Below are positions 1-9,750 of a stretch of DNA of 45,803 bases, piece after piece. The first letter of the stretch is position 1, and every line of letters begins with the position of its first letter. A program made the position numbers and the translations under genes. This DNA is from CAG-791 sp963605745 (GTDB lineage Bacteria > Bacillota > Clostridia > Lachnospirales > Lachnospiraceae). The DNA is taken from NCBI GenBank assembly GCA_963605745.1, contig CAVCWT010000024.1:1-45803 (forward strand). The letters are read 5' to 3'. The notes beneath the pieces were generated by a model. It did not search any database, was not told where the DNA came from, and saw nothing but the letters and a program-made list of their open reading frames with translations.

Positions 1-39
1 GCACCGATTCATTAAGAAATGATCGGATTTTTGTCTTGA

Positions 40-1404
40 CAAGGGAGCCACTATAGATATCACTTTAGCGAAAATTACGAAAATGCCCTTCGCTCTAATA
101 CACCAAAGGGAGAAGCATATGAGACGGTGATTAATGCCGGCGCATTGCCCCTGCTTCGAGAAGTGAATATTGAGAACACGGAACGTTTTGACGGCTGTGA
201 TATGGGTAATATCCATAATGAGACGATGTTGTATGGTGTCAGCGGAATGGATTTTTATCTGTCCTTAACGAATAATAATATATCGAGATTTCACCGTGAT
301 ATTGCGCTTTTGACGAACGCGACAAATGCATACTATGGGTTAAATCGTAGATCTGAACTGGAACAGCTGTTTGGTGTTGCGTATTTCCTGATTACGGACG
401 GGCAGGAATTTAATGTCCCGTATGGTTATTCTGATCTGCAATTGGTGGCTGATTCACATGGAGAGGATTACGCAGCATATAGGTCAGAGACGAAGACCTC
501 TTTGGTACATGGATTTAAAAAAACGATTCGCCGTGAGGCTTGGATGACGCTGGATGTCATTGACCGGCAACAGGCATTGCTGCAGTCAATTGTTGTGGAA
601 GATGAAACGGTTGATTCTGAACTGACGGATATTCATCTGGATCAGGATAAAGTAACGTGTACTGTTAAACTGGAAAATGTAACACAAAAGGGGAGTACAT
701 ATATAACAACGGCGCAAGATGGCGGAAGTATCATTCTGTATCCTGAGAGAAAAGACGCATTGGAGAACGGAGAATTATATATCAGCCTGAAGGGAACTGA
801 TTTCTCCTGTGGTGATGCGACAGACTTTGCAATTCAGGTTTATGGAATATCAAACGGGGAACGAACTGAGTATACAGGGCGTTTGCGCGGAACAAATCGA
901 AAAAATCATATTTACGAAGGTCGTCATGACTGGCTGATTAATATCGGAGACATTGGAGAGCAAGGGCTTGAGGCAATCGAAATTCACCTGGAGACAGCGG
1001 GAGAATATAGTTTTGACGATATCCAGTGCTATTTTCGTTCGAACGAAGAGCTTGAGCAAAGTATCGCGGGACTTGATGCAGTGGAAGAGAATCTACAGAT
1101 CGGCACTAATTCAGTATCAGGTACGATTACGACAGAGCAAGCGGAACATATTCTGCTGTCGATTCCGTATTCCAATGGTTGGTCCTTAAAGGTTGATGGA
1201 AAATTTACCCAAATTCAGAAAGCAGACGATGCATTTATGATGTTTGATGTTGAAAAGGGCGAACATACGATAGAGATGACATATTGCACTCCGGGGCTGC
1301 AAATGGGATTGCTATGCGGCATGGTTACATTGATTATCATAATTTGTGTCAATTACTTTCAAATGAGATTTCATAGTGATGAAGGAACAGTTGCAAGAAA
1401 ATGA
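40..1404 (+). pseudogene. YfhO-like membrane protein, C-terminal part, broken at 5' end
   Basis: This is the C-terminal half of a YfhO-type protein, a GT-C-like polytopic family linked in Firmicutes to glycosylation of surface polymers. Visible landmarks are the middle segment with NETMLYGVSG, the LFGVAYFLI motif, and a C-terminal beta-rich domain with SIPYSNGWSLKVDGK and GEHTIEMTY, followed by one last membrane segment near the end. The first possible start is GTG 127, but protein-like sequence (RYHFSENYEN) continues upstream in the same frame to about base 40 with no start codon, and then meets TGA at 37-39. Another frame (bases 3-53) is open up to a TAG at 54. A frameshift around 40-54, or loss of the front half, would explain this. 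The family is usually over 800 residues, so what remains cannot be a full enzyme. The window edge hides the rest. Family call is firm; the exact lesion is not. Confidence 0.75.
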
Positions 1405-1465
1405 GAATGAATAAGCAGCTGACAACCGTCAAGACGGTAGGCAATTAATGTTGTGATTATTCGAG

Positions 1466-1771
1466 GTGGTGAGTGAGGATGCAGCGTTTGTCAGCAGATC
1501 TGGAATTGCGGATGTGGGTGGGATTCCAGCCACTGCATATATTCTGATGGGAGTTACCAGTGATGGAGATAAGACAGCATGTGGACCCGGAAGCTATGAT
1601 GCAACAAATCTGCTGCCATTGTATTTTCTGGGAGGATTCGTATTCTATCTGTTCTGGGAAGCGAAGGCCAGATATTGTTTCTCGTATTTTGTGTGTCTGA
1701 TTCCGTTGGCGGCCTATGGGGCAGAGAGAGTGGTATCGTGGCTGTCTGCAATTCGGGAAACAAGAGTATGA
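1466..1771 (+). pseudogene. C-terminal remnant of a GT39/PMT-like membrane glycosyltransferase
   Basis: About 100 codons remain. The second half reads like the end of an ArnT/PMT (GT39) type protein: LLPLYFLGGFVFYLFWEAK followed by RYCFSYFVCLIPLAAYG, a last membrane hairpin with the conserved WEAK..RY signature seen in many clostridial GT39 proteins. The catalytic N-terminal part with its acidic residues is absent. An in-frame TGA lies at 1454-1456 and there is no convincing ribosome site before GTG 1466. The stop TGA (1769-1771) overlaps the ATG of the next gene as ATGA, an arrangement typical of translationally coupled operon genes, so the intact ancestor was probably the upstream operon partner. 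It is almost certainly non-functional. A free-standing small membrane protein is the less likely alternative. Confidence 0.6.
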
Positions 1772-3246
1772 ACAGACGGAAAAGATTGAATGAAATGAAC
1801 GGAATAAGATGGCCGAATTGGATATATTCCTGTCTGGATTCTCTGAAAAAAATTATGAAAGAACATCCTGCAAGAGTGAGTGTGGGCTTGCTGCTGGTAT
1901 TCTACGTGCCGAATCTATTGCTGTTTTATCCGGGGATTCCGAACGGGGACAACATTGGTCAGCTAGCGCAGGGATTCGGGATAGAGGTCTATAATAATCA
2001 TCATCCGGTGCTGCACACTCTACTCTTGAGTTTGTGCATGAGACTTGGACAGGTGACACTGGGAGATAATGCGGGGCTGTTTTATTATGTGTTGCTACAG
2101 AATGTGTTTCTCGTTGCGGTGGTAAGTTATGCTGTGTGGTATCTGATCAGGCATGGCGTACGCATGAGATATGCATGGCTTTTGCTACTGTACTATTGCA
2201 TTCATCCGATTCTGCAGAATTATGCGTTATGTATTGTGAAGGACACATGGTATGCAGGGATGACAGCGCTGCTGCTGATCCGTTTGCATTGCTGGCTGGA
2301 GAAAACTTCGGGAAGAAGAAATGTAAGATGCGGCATTGGGTGTCTGGTGTGTCTGCTGATCATGACCTTGCTCCGAAATGACGGAATCTATATGGCAGTC
2401 CTGCTGTGTGCAGGAGGTGCAGTGTTGGCAGGGAGAGAATACAGAAAGGATTTGCTGAAGATACTGGTGGTACTGATCGTATTTTCGTTGGCATGGAATA
2501 AGATGGTGCTGCCTTTGGCTGACGTAGAAAAGGGGAGCAGCAGGGAGATGTTGTCCATGCCGTTCCAGCAGACGGCACGATATGTACGGGATTATTCTTC
2601 GGAGGTGACAGAGGAAGAACGGGAGAGCATTGATGCTGTGCTGGTCTATGAAGAGTTGGCAGCGCGGTATGAGCCGACCAATGCGGATCCGGTGAAGATT
2701 ACTTATCGTGAGGAAGCGACAACGGAGGAGGTACTGAGTTATCTGTACACGTGGCTTCAAATGTTGCGAAAACATCCAATGGTGTATCTGGAGGCTACCT
2801 GGGAGAACAAATGTGAGTATTTCGTTCCGATCGGAATCATGCATTATGCGGATGCGGATGATGCAGAGCAGATTATGACAAGAATTAAGGACGAGGTTAC
2901 GGGAGCCGGGATTGTGCTGTCATATCCGGATCGGTTTGCCGGATGGCGGGAACGGGCAGAACGATATCGGGAGTTGTTGAGTCGATATACACCGCTGCTG
3001 GTGCTGCGAATTCCGTGTGTTTACATATGGTTTAGTCTGGGGATTGGAATCTATTGGCTGATTCGAAGGAATTGCAGGGCATTTCTATTCTGTCTGCCGT
3101 TCTGGATCAATCTGCTGGTGAATATTGCAGGGCCAATGAATGGGAGTTATACGAGATACATGTATTTGTATCTGTTCGCACTTCCGATTACGGTAGTGTT
3201 AGGGAGTATTTCAGAAGAAGGAGATGTAGAGCAGCGAACGCAGTGA
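1768..3246 (+). CDS. DUF6020-like polytopic membrane protein
   Basis: A 492-residue polytopic membrane protein of the type called DUF6020 in Clostridia. ATG 1768 is preferred because it overlaps the preceding stop as ATGA and precedes the basic MNRRKRLNEM segment; the frame is open further upstream only inside the older fragment. Landmarks are YPGIPNGDNIGQL, NNHHPVLHT, IVKDTW, LRNDGIY, MPFQQTARYV, YEPTNADPVK and a terminal TRYMYLYLFALP. The same landmarks recur in the minus-strand gene at 34391-36109 (KDT, LRSNGIY, IPLQQ, YQPSCADPVK, RYVLFYAYAMP), so the two are paralogues. The overall layout (acidic residue in the first outer loop, many helices, hydrophilic outer segment before the last helices) resembles GT-C glycosyltransferases. 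A role in glycan transfer outside the membrane is inference from layout and neighbours. Confidence 0.8.
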   Translation: MNRRKRLNEMNGIRWPNWIYSCLDSLKKIMKEHPARVSVGLLLVFYVPNLLLFYPGIPNGDNIGQLAQGFGIEVYNNHHPVLHTLLLSLCMRLGQVTLGDNAGLFYYVLLQNVFLVAVVSYAVWYLIRHGVRMRYAWLLLLYYCIHPILQNYALCIVKDTWYAGMTALLLIRLHCWLEKTSGRRNVRCGIGCLVCLLIMTLLRNDGIYMAVLLCAGGAVLAGREYRKDLLKILVVLIVFSLAWNKMVLPLADVEKGSSREMLSMPFQQTARYVRDYSSEVTEEERESIDAVLVYEELAARYEPTNADPVKITYREEATTEEVLSYLYTWLQMLRKHPMVYLEATWENKCEYFVPIGIMHYADADDAEQIMTRIKDEVTGAGIVLSYPDRFAGWRERAERYRELLSRYTPLLVLRIPCVYIWFSLGIGIYWLIRRNCRAFLFCLPFWINLLVNIAGPMNGSYTRYMYLYLFALPITVVLGSISEEGDVEQRTQ

Positions 3247-3283
3247 TGTTGTAGGAAATTCATCATAGATGAGTTTTGGTGTT

Positions 3284-3315
3284 ATGCAAACAGAACCTGT
3301 TGGGTCTGTTTGCAT
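3284..3315. other. Strong intergenic hairpin
   Basis: Perfect 11-bp arms ATGCAAACAGA (3284-3294) and TCTGTTTGCAT (3305-3315), with two further C-G pairs inside and a TGTT loop. It lies between a stop codon and the next start, 15 bases before ATG 3331. There is no T-run on either side, so it is not a classical terminator. It could stabilise the upstream message or limit access to the next start codon. Confidence 0.5.
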
Positions 3316-3330
3316 TGGCTGGAGTCTGAG

Positions 3331-4812
3331 ATGAGAAAAGTGATTGCACCAGGGGATGTTCGAGAAAAGAGGAAAATATGGCTGTTGCTGGTCGTGCTGG
3401 CAGTTATGACTGCTCTTGTCTGGCATGAGTGGAAAAACGAAGATCCAGTATACAAGATGAAGCCGGCGGAGTTCGGCACTACTGAGGCTTTCACAGCGGA
3501 GTGCTGGGATGCGGAGACGAAAACGGTAACGGCAGATCATTTGGAACAGACTGGGGTATTAACACAGCTGGAACCAATGCAGCTGGAGCGGGGTACCTAT
3601 CAGTTCATGGTGTCCTACAATGCGGATTCCGAGAATTCTTATGTTGAAATTTCCTCTGATATGGAAATGGACGAGCAAGGGAATCCAGGCGTGATCTATG
3701 CCCGGGAGCAAATTGTATCCGAGAAGGAAGGCGTTCTGCTGGAGGTGACGCTGCCGGAGGATGCGGTTGGCGTGACGTTGAAGGTGTATTACGGCGGCGG
3801 ATATCTGAAGGTGAATCAGATTGAAATCCGGAGCATGAAGGAGTATACGGATACGCTGGTTTTGTATGTCACATTTCTACTCTTTGTATTGCTGGCGTGG
3901 CTGGCATTGCAGAAGAGGCCGGAATTGGCAGATCGGGCTGTTATTTTGTTGCTGGTGTTGGAGTTTCTGTATATCTCGACTCCACTCTGGAATGATTTTA
4001 TGGTGATTGGTCAGGATGCGGAGATCCATCTGGGGCGTATTCGGGGAATGTATTACAGCCTTCGAGATGGAAGCTTTCCAATGTGGATTAATCCCTTCCA
4101 GGGAAAGGGATATGGGTATGCTTCTTCGATTATGTATCCTCAGATGTTCCTGTGGATTCCGGCTGTTCTGATGTGGGCGGGAGTTTCTTTACTGAATGCC
4201 TACAAACTGTTGCTGCTCGTCATGAATCTTGCAGGTGTACTGATTGCCTATGTATCCTTCAAGGAGATTCTGCGGGACAGATGGGCCGGACTGGCAGCAG
4301 GAGCGTTCTATTGTGCTTCGTTATATCGGCTGGGAACTGTCTATACCCGCGGAGCGTTGGGAGAGTCTCTGGCAATGACATTTCTGCCATTATTTGCGGT
4401 GGGATTATATCAGGTCGTCATGGGGGATGAGCGCCAATGGATGAAGTTGGCGCTGGGAACAACAGGAATCCTGTCATCTCACGTGTTGTCATCGTATCTG
4501 TATGTGTTGTACGGCGCGGCATTTGCAGTGGTTATGGCAGTATGGAAATGGTGCAACGACAAGAATTTCATGAAACGGATCAATTCTAATCAAGGTGAGG
4601 AGCCGGCCTTGCAGGCAGTGAAGAAGCAGCAATTCCTGCAGATGAGATGTGAGAATTGGAACCGAAGGGCGATGGCATGCATTAAGAGCGTGGTTGTGAC
4701 GGTGCTATGGAATCTGTATTTTCTTATTCCGTTTCTGACTTTCTACAGAGAGTCTTTTTCCTCTTCCTCGGCACAGAATATGGGGAGTACTATGCACGCT
4801 CACGGAGTGTAG
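3331..4812 (+). pseudogene. PTPS_related-type membrane protein, N-terminal part before premature TAG
   Basis: This 493-codon piece has one N-terminal membrane segment (about residues 17-35), an outer beta-sandwich-like region (about 80-165), then many membrane helices. Motifs GQDAEIHLGRIRGMYYSLRD, the following SFPMWINPF and the YGYASSIMYPQ stretch mark the family that Pfam calls 6-pyruvoyl-tetrahydropterin-synthase-related membrane domain; it is GT-C-like and common in clostridial glycan loci. ATG 3331 is preferred over TTG 3310 because MRKVIAPGDVREKRK is a typical basic leader. The frame ends at TAG 4810-4812, but the same frame continues for another 322 codons with the missing part of the family. 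TAG is an ordinary stop here (it ends 5781, 43567 and the minus-strand gene at 9832), so recoding is unlikely. The product would lack its last helices and C-terminal domain. Confidence 0.75.
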
Positions 4813-5781
4813 TTCTCTCAGATGTTCGCAATCTTTGTGAAGGAGGGTGGGGCAAGCCTTGCACTGGGGACAACGAATGGCGAAATGCCGCTCAGTGTGG
4901 GAGGAATTTCACTGCTGGTCTTGATAGGATCCGGAATTGTGCTGCATAGGCGCCAACAAGGGGTCAACGATGAAAAGGCGACAGGGAGAGCTGCAACGAG
5001 ATTAATCTGGCTGATGACGGTTCTGTCTCTTTTTGGGGCGTCCTGGTTGTTTCCATGGGGAATTGCCGAGAAGCTGCCGATTGTCGGAATGCTCACGTCG
5101 ATGCAGTTTCCATGGAGAATGCTGGCTCCGGCAACCTTTGGCTGTGCGCTGCTGACAGGATTTTGGTGCAGATGGGCAAGGAACAGTGGATTATGCCGGC
5201 AGATCTTTGATGATGCGAAGGGTACGGTGCGAGGAGAGCAGATAATAGTCCTTACAGTGACTCTGTTTCTCATTGTGGCGAACTCCTTGTATTATATGGA
5301 TTCGCTTCTGGATATGAAGAGCATATCTACAAAGACGATGGCAGATACGAGAGGCTCTTCAGATGGACTGTATTTGTATGATGGGGATTCTGTGAGTGTA
5401 TGGGATAACGGGCAGATTGTGACATCTGATGAGTCGGGGCTAGTGGTTGCAAATTATTCTCATCGAGGAGATGGAGTATCCTTTTCTTATCAGCGGATAG
5501 GAGAAAACACAGAATCTGCAGAGACATCAATCATCGTTCCGTTATATTACTATCCTGGATATCATGTCTATGTGAATGGGGATGAGGCGATTGCGAAGAG
5601 AACTGCAGATGGAAGGATCATCTTTCAAGTGTCGGAAAAGGCCGGAAATGTTGCAATTCGTTATGAGGCGCCGCGCAGTTGGTATGCAGCCTATGTGCTC
5701 TCTGTGACGTCAGCTGCTGCAGTAGTGGTCTGGGAAGTGATTCGGCGGTTGCAGATAAAACACGATAGATGTGTTTGTTAG
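4813..5781 (+). pseudogene. PTPS_related-type membrane protein, C-terminal part after premature TAG
   Basis: This is the in-frame continuation of the previous entry; only the TAG codon separates them. It carries several helices, the motif SMQFPWRMLAPATFG, which matches QFPSRLLTPVIAG at the same place in the intact relative at 36597-38369, then an outer beta-rich segment with VPLYYYPGYHVYVNG and a last helix before a short basic tail. The nearest internal start (ATG 4822) has no ribosome site in front of it, so it is probably made only by read-through, if at all. A sequencing error at 4810-4812 would restore a gene of about 816 residues. It ends in TAG and is followed by a 55-base gap before the GT39 gene. 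Confidence 0.7.
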
Positions 5782-5836
5782 GTGAACTTCATTTTGAATC
5801 AATGATTGGATTCAGAAACTGTCGGAAGGAATTGCT

Positions 5837-7414
5837 ATGAAGCATGGAAAACTACAATATTCGGAATCGTCTGTGAATCACAGGAGAGTCATATTGACGC
5901 TGGTGATCCTGACGGGGATTTTTGCCAGGGTATTTCTCTTTGGCAGCATTCCGGACGGTCTGAATCAGGATGAGGCATTTGCGGGATATGAGGCGTGGAA
6001 TATTCTGACAACAGGACACGATACGATGGGATATTATTTCCCTTTGTATCTGTTTACAAACGGCGGTGGGATGAACGCACTGGAAACGTATCTCATGATT
6101 CCGTTTATTGCCATCTTTGGGCCCAAGGATTGGGTGATTCGAGTGCCGCAGATGCTGATTGCGATTCTGTCCTTGCCTGCAGTCTATGGAGTGGCCAGGA
6201 GAATCTATGATGAGCGGGCGGGAATCTGGGCTACCCTGCTGGTCGCGTGGAGTCCGTGGCATATCATGCTGTCACGGTGGGGGCTGGAGTCGAATCTGGC
6301 GCCGGGAATGCTGTTATTCGGAATGTATTTTTTCCTGCGAGGAAAGGAGAAAAAACGATATTACCTGCTGTCTGCATTGATGTATGGGATGGCTCTCTAC
6401 AGCTATGCCATGGTTTGGATGTATGTCCCGGTGATTCTGCTGGTCAGTGCCGGATATCTGATTCATGAGAAGAAGCTGGTCTGGAATGATAAAGTGTTGT
6501 GGGCATGTGTTGTGATTGTTGGTGTAATGGCAATCCCATTGGCACTGGTGGTTTTGGTTAACTACGGGTACATTGGAGAGATTTCTACCAGAGTTTTCTC
6601 CATTCCGAAACTGGATTTTCTGAGAACGAATCAGACGAGCGGCTATACGTTGTGGCAGAATGCAACGAATTTGTTCAAAATACTGTTCCTGCAGACTGAT
6701 GGACTGATCTGGAACAGCGTGGACGGGTATGGATTATATTATCCGGTAGGAATTCTGTTCATTCTGATCGGAACAGCCGGAACGATTCGATCCTTCTGTG
6801 TCAAATGGAGACGCAAGGAATTCGCACCGGAGTTATTTATTCTGTTGCAGTTCTTGTGCGGCGTGATTTCCGGACTGGTCAGTCAGGTGAACGTAAACAG
6901 GGTAAATATTATCTTCCTGCCAATGTTGATTATGGGGGGATTCGGAGTCGAGGTGTTCTGCAAGGGACTGACAGAAATTATTCCTCGACTGCGCAGGGCA
7001 ATTCCGATATTGGTTTTCGTTGTTTATATAGTGTGCTTTGCTGGCTTTGAACGATATTATTTTGTGGATTATCGTCAGGAGAGTGCTGTGGCCTTCGATT
7101 CCGGACTGAAAGAGGCACTACAGGAAGCCGTGAGCAGTGGAAAGACCATTCATGTGAACAAGTCCGGAATCTATCCGAAGGTTTTGTACTACCTGCAGAT
7201 GCCGGTGGACGAATACATTGCAACGAGAGAATTCAGTGATTGGCATCCGATGCCGCAGTCGGCAGGGAATGTATATTTTGACATGGGAAAGGCAGTTCCG
7301 GATGAGAATGGTGTTTTCATTATGGAGGCAGGAGCTGATCTGGATGCCTTTGTGCAGGCAGGATTTGAGGTGAAGCAGTATGGAAGCTGTTCGTACGTTT
7401 ATTATCCGGAATGA
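5837..7414 (+). CDS. GT39/ArnT-like membrane glycosyltransferase
   Basis: A 525-residue GT-C enzyme of the PMT/ArnT (GT39) type, expected to transfer a sugar from a polyprenyl-phosphate donor outside the membrane. Helix 1 (about residues 18-35) is followed by GSIPDGLNQDEAFAGYEAW, the first outer loop with the acidic D-E pair that serves as catalytic site in this family. Further family features are GGGMNALETY, FGPKDWVIRVPQ, WSPWHIMLSRWGLESN and a run of paired helices. The C-terminal soluble domain (about 430-525) ends in SYVYYPE. The start is ATG 5837, with GGAAGGA 6 bases upstream. The last 35 bases overlap the next gene in another frame. Donor and acceptor sugars cannot be read from the sequence. 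Confidence 0.85.
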   Translation: MKHGKLQYSESSVNHRRVILTLVILTGIFARVFLFGSIPDGLNQDEAFAGYEAWNILTTGHDTMGYYFPLYLFTNGGGMNALETYLMIPFIAIFGPKDWVIRVPQMLIAILSLPAVYGVARRIYDERAGIWATLLVAWSPWHIMLSRWGLESNLAPGMLLFGMYFFLRGKEKKRYYLLSALMYGMALYSYAMVWMYVPVILLVSAGYLIHEKKLVWNDKVLWACVVIVGVMAIPLALVVLVNYGYIGEISTRVFSIPKLDFLRTNQTSGYTLWQNATNLFKILFLQTDGLIWNSVDGYGLYYPVGILFILIGTAGTIRSFCVKWRRKEFAPELFILLQFLCGVISGLVSQVNVNRVNIIFLPMLIMGGFGVEVFCKGLTEIIPRLRRAIPILVFVVYIVCFAGFERYYFVDYRQESAVAFDSGLKEALQEAVSSGKTIHVNKSGIYPKVLYYLQMPVDEYIATREFSDWHPMPQSAGNVYFDMGKAVPDENGVFIMEAGADLDAFVQAGFEVKQYGSCSYVYYPE

Positions 7415-8369
7415 GAAGTGGTTTTTTCGGAGTGTGATTGGCGGAATTGTCATCCTGTGTTTGCTGATTACAGGAATGGAGTATCAGGCCGATGGGATAT
7501 TGTGGTTTCTCGCGGGGCTGGGATTGCTGGCAATGTCGCTACATCTGGGGGAGATGACTGATGGATTGTGCGTGAATACGCATACTGCGCAGGGAGAGAA
7601 GGTTAATTCGCAGTATGGAAATGTTGCCGGAATCTGGAGAGTACCGGCGGCTTACCTACTGCTGGGCATAGCGATCTATTGCTTCCCGGCGACAGCGGCG
7701 GCGGTGCCTTTCTATGTAGGAGATGCCCTGCGGCGGAATCATCTCCTGAGGTATGGCATCTGGATTCCTGTGGGAGTTTATATAACAGGAGTTCCTGAGA
7801 TTATCAGGAACAGGAACATGCTGCAGCCGGTTCATCATCTGATCTCGTGGCTGAATGTTGGCAATGTATTTGATCATAATCTTTCTTTCTGGTCACTGGT
7901 AACCGGAAGAGAGCAGCTGCGCTTTGGCCTGGTGGCTGTGGTGCTGACACTGGGAGCACTGCTGATCGGTTTGTTCTGGTATGTTGCATATGAAAAAAGC
8001 GATGCGACTAGGAATGTGGTGATATCAGCGACTGATCGAATGGTAGAAGAGGCATTTCTCCTGTGGTCGGTTTGGACGTGCCTTTTGTTCCTGCCATATG
8101 GACATGCGGAGGATGGAATGGTTCTGATTATGGTCCTGTTATTCTCCTGCCATGGTTTGCTGCGGCATCGCCTGTACCTGGGAATTTTGTTCTTGCAGGC
8201 AGCAGAGACACTGTTCATGCTGGGATCAGCTTATGGTGGATATGAGCGGTTCGGATATGATTTCTATCAGATTGCGGTTGGATTGAATGTGCTGGCGTGG
8301 TTGGTGCATAGTTACCGAATGCTTTTCAGAATGAAACACAGCTGCACAGAAAAGGGAACAAAACAATAA
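7380..8369 (+). CDS. Gpi18-like membrane protein lacking the catalytic N-terminal half
   Basis: A 329-residue membrane protein that aligns by eye with the C-terminal two thirds of the neighbour at 8416-9750: YLLLGIAIYCFPATAAAVPF matches FVLGIALSFKLQAVFVIPF, and LWSVWTCLLFLPYGHAED matches CWSIWTCVLLLPNMHERY. The front part of the family, with the acidic loop and the HWAQCD motif, is missing; residues 1-85 are unrelated. The usual HERY motif is degraded to HAED. ATG 7380 overlaps the preceding gene by 35 bases, with GAGGTG upstream. It is open and translatable but should be catalytically dead unless it pairs with another subunit. It could be a decayed tandem duplicate or a regulatory partner of its neighbour. 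Confidence 0.6.
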   Translation: MEAVRTFIIRNEKWFFRSVIGGIVILCLLITGMEYQADGILWFLAGLGLLAMSLHLGEMTDGLCVNTHTAQGEKVNSQYGNVAGIWRVPAAYLLLGIAIYCFPATAAAVPFYVGDALRRNHLLRYGIWIPVGVYITGVPEIIRNRNMLQPVHHLISWLNVGNVFDHNLSFWSLVTGREQLRFGLVAVVLTLGALLIGLFWYVAYEKSDATRNVVISATDRMVEEAFLLWSVWTCLLFLPYGHAEDGMVLIMVLLFSCHGLLRHRLYLGILFLQAAETLFMLGSAYGGYERFGYDFYQIAVGLNVLAWLVHSYRMLFRMKHSCTEKGTKQ

Positions 8370-8415
8370 GGTTTTCTTGTGCTGAGACAGATGAAGAATA
8401 AGGTGTCACTGTGAG

Positions 8416-9750
8416 ATGTTGCGATTGCTAATAGGGATGAAGACGAAAAGGATTGAAGTTGATAAAATCACATTTGTCATATGCATTGGGCTATTGAGCG
8501 GCATCCTTCGTTATCTTCTGAGAGAGGATGTATCGGGAGACTATACGGCTTTTCTGGAGCCTTGGTATGAAATGTTTCGCCAGAACGGTATTGCGGCGCT
8601 TTCTCAGCAAGTAGGTGATTACAATCTGCCGTATCAGACATGGATTCTGCTGATGACATGGTTGCCTTTGAAGCCGTTGTATGCGTACAAGCTGGTATCC
8701 TGTATATTCGATTATCTGCTGGCTGCAGTTGTGGGATTGCTGGTGTATGAACTGAGAAGAGAGCGGACTTCTACATCTGAAGGGGCTGACGGCTTTGTTG
8801 GGATTATAGCCTATGGAATCGTACTGTTCTTTCCACAGGTCTGGATCGATTCGGCACATTGGGCGCAGTGCGATGCCATCTACACATTCTGGGTGGTGTT
8901 GGCGGTATTACTGTATGTAATGGAGAAGTGGTCGGCCGCGTTGTTCGTGCTGGGAATTGCGTTGTCCTTTAAATTGCAGGCGGTCTTTGTCATTCCGTTT
9001 TTCCTGATTGCCTGGTTTGTGTGGCACAGACACAGCTTTTGGAAATTTCTATGGATGCTGCCGGGATTCTATCTGTTCTGTATTCCGGCGATACTCTGCG
9101 GCAGGAGCTGGTTGGCACCGTTTAACATTTATCTGAATCAGACGACGGAGTACTCTGCGATACGATTTAATTTCCCATCCTTCTGGGGGATGGTGTTCCC
9201 TGCGGGAACGCATGATGAATGGAATCGAACCGCGGTATTGCTGACACTGACAGTGCTGGCAGCTGGCGTATGGAATTTCCTGAGGGTGAGAAGGTCGGAT
9301 GGAGATAGACTTGATGGGGATGGGAGAGGACGTGCTACAGCATTGAGCTGGCCAGGAAGCGGCAGGAAGTGTTGGAATTCGGCAACATGTACTGCGCAGG
9401 ACAGGATGCGGCAGGAGTTATGGATCAGGACGGTTTGCTGGAGCATCTGGACCTGTGTGCTGCTCCTGCCGAATATGCATGAAAGATATGCATATTCGTT
9501 GGATATTCTGATGATTGTATTGCTCCTGACATTCGAGCAGTTGCAGGACGTTCCTGCAGCTGGACTATGCTGGCTGTGCAGCCTTGTATGTTACGGAACA
9601 GCCAGACTGGAGCTGCCGTATTCAACGGATTTATTCCGATTGACCTGCGGTCTGTATACTGCGGCGTATTGTACGTTCAGCAGAACGTTGTTTATGCGGG
9701 ACCGGGAATCCTGCAGAGATCTGGAGAAATTAAGAGGGAAGGCTGTTTAA
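8416..9750 (+). CDS. Gpi18-like (COG5542-type) GT-C glycosyltransferase
   Basis: A 444-residue polytopic protein resembling bacterial Gpi18/PIG-V-like mannosyltransferases, which use polyprenyl-phosphate sugars outside the membrane. Family marks are SGDYTAFLEPWYEMF in the first outer loop (acidic residue plus aromatic), NLPYQTWILL, DSAHWAQCDAIYTFWVV, LSFKLQAVFVIPFFL and LLPNMHERYAY near the end. Residues about 290-330 form a hydrophilic, cysteine-containing loop that looks like a variable insertion. The start is ATG 8416 with AAGGTG about 10 bases upstream; ATG 8437 is a possible alternative. It is followed by a hairpin and then a gene on the opposite strand. Mannose specificity is not implied; only the fold and donor type are suggested. 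Confidence 0.75.
   Translation: MLRLLIGMKTKRIEVDKITFVICIGLLSGILRYLLREDVSGDYTAFLEPWYEMFRQNGIAALSQQVGDYNLPYQTWILLMTWLPLKPLYAYKLVSCIFDYLLAAVVGLLVYELRRERTSTSEGADGFVGIIAYGIVLFFPQVWIDSAHWAQCDAIYTFWVVLAVLLYVMEKWSAALFVLGIALSFKLQAVFVIPFFLIAWFVWHRHSFWKFLWMLPGFYLFCIPAILCGRSWLAPFNIYLNQTTEYSAIRFNFPSFWGMVFPAGTHDEWNRTAVLLTLTVLAAGVWNFLRVRRSDGDRLDGDGRGRATALSWPGSGRKCWNSATCTAQDRMRQELWIRTVCWSIWTCVLLLPNMHERYAYSLDILMIVLLLTFEQLQDVPAAGLCWLCSLVCYGTARLELPYSTDLFRLTCGLYTAAYCTFSRTLFMRDRESCRDLEKLRGKAV

Noticed and set aside
2227..2844. 205-codon minus-strand frame rich in His, Gln and Cys
   Set aside because: It is the reverse shadow of the DUF6020-like gene. His/Gln/Cys-rich shadows of this sort appear opposite many genes in this window.
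4810..4812. TAG read as a recoded amino acid (stop reassignment or pyrrolysine)
   Set aside because: TAG ends other normal genes in the window (5781, 43567 and the minus-strand gene at 9832), and no recoding signal or suppressor gene is visible. A plain nonsense mutation or sequence error is simpler.
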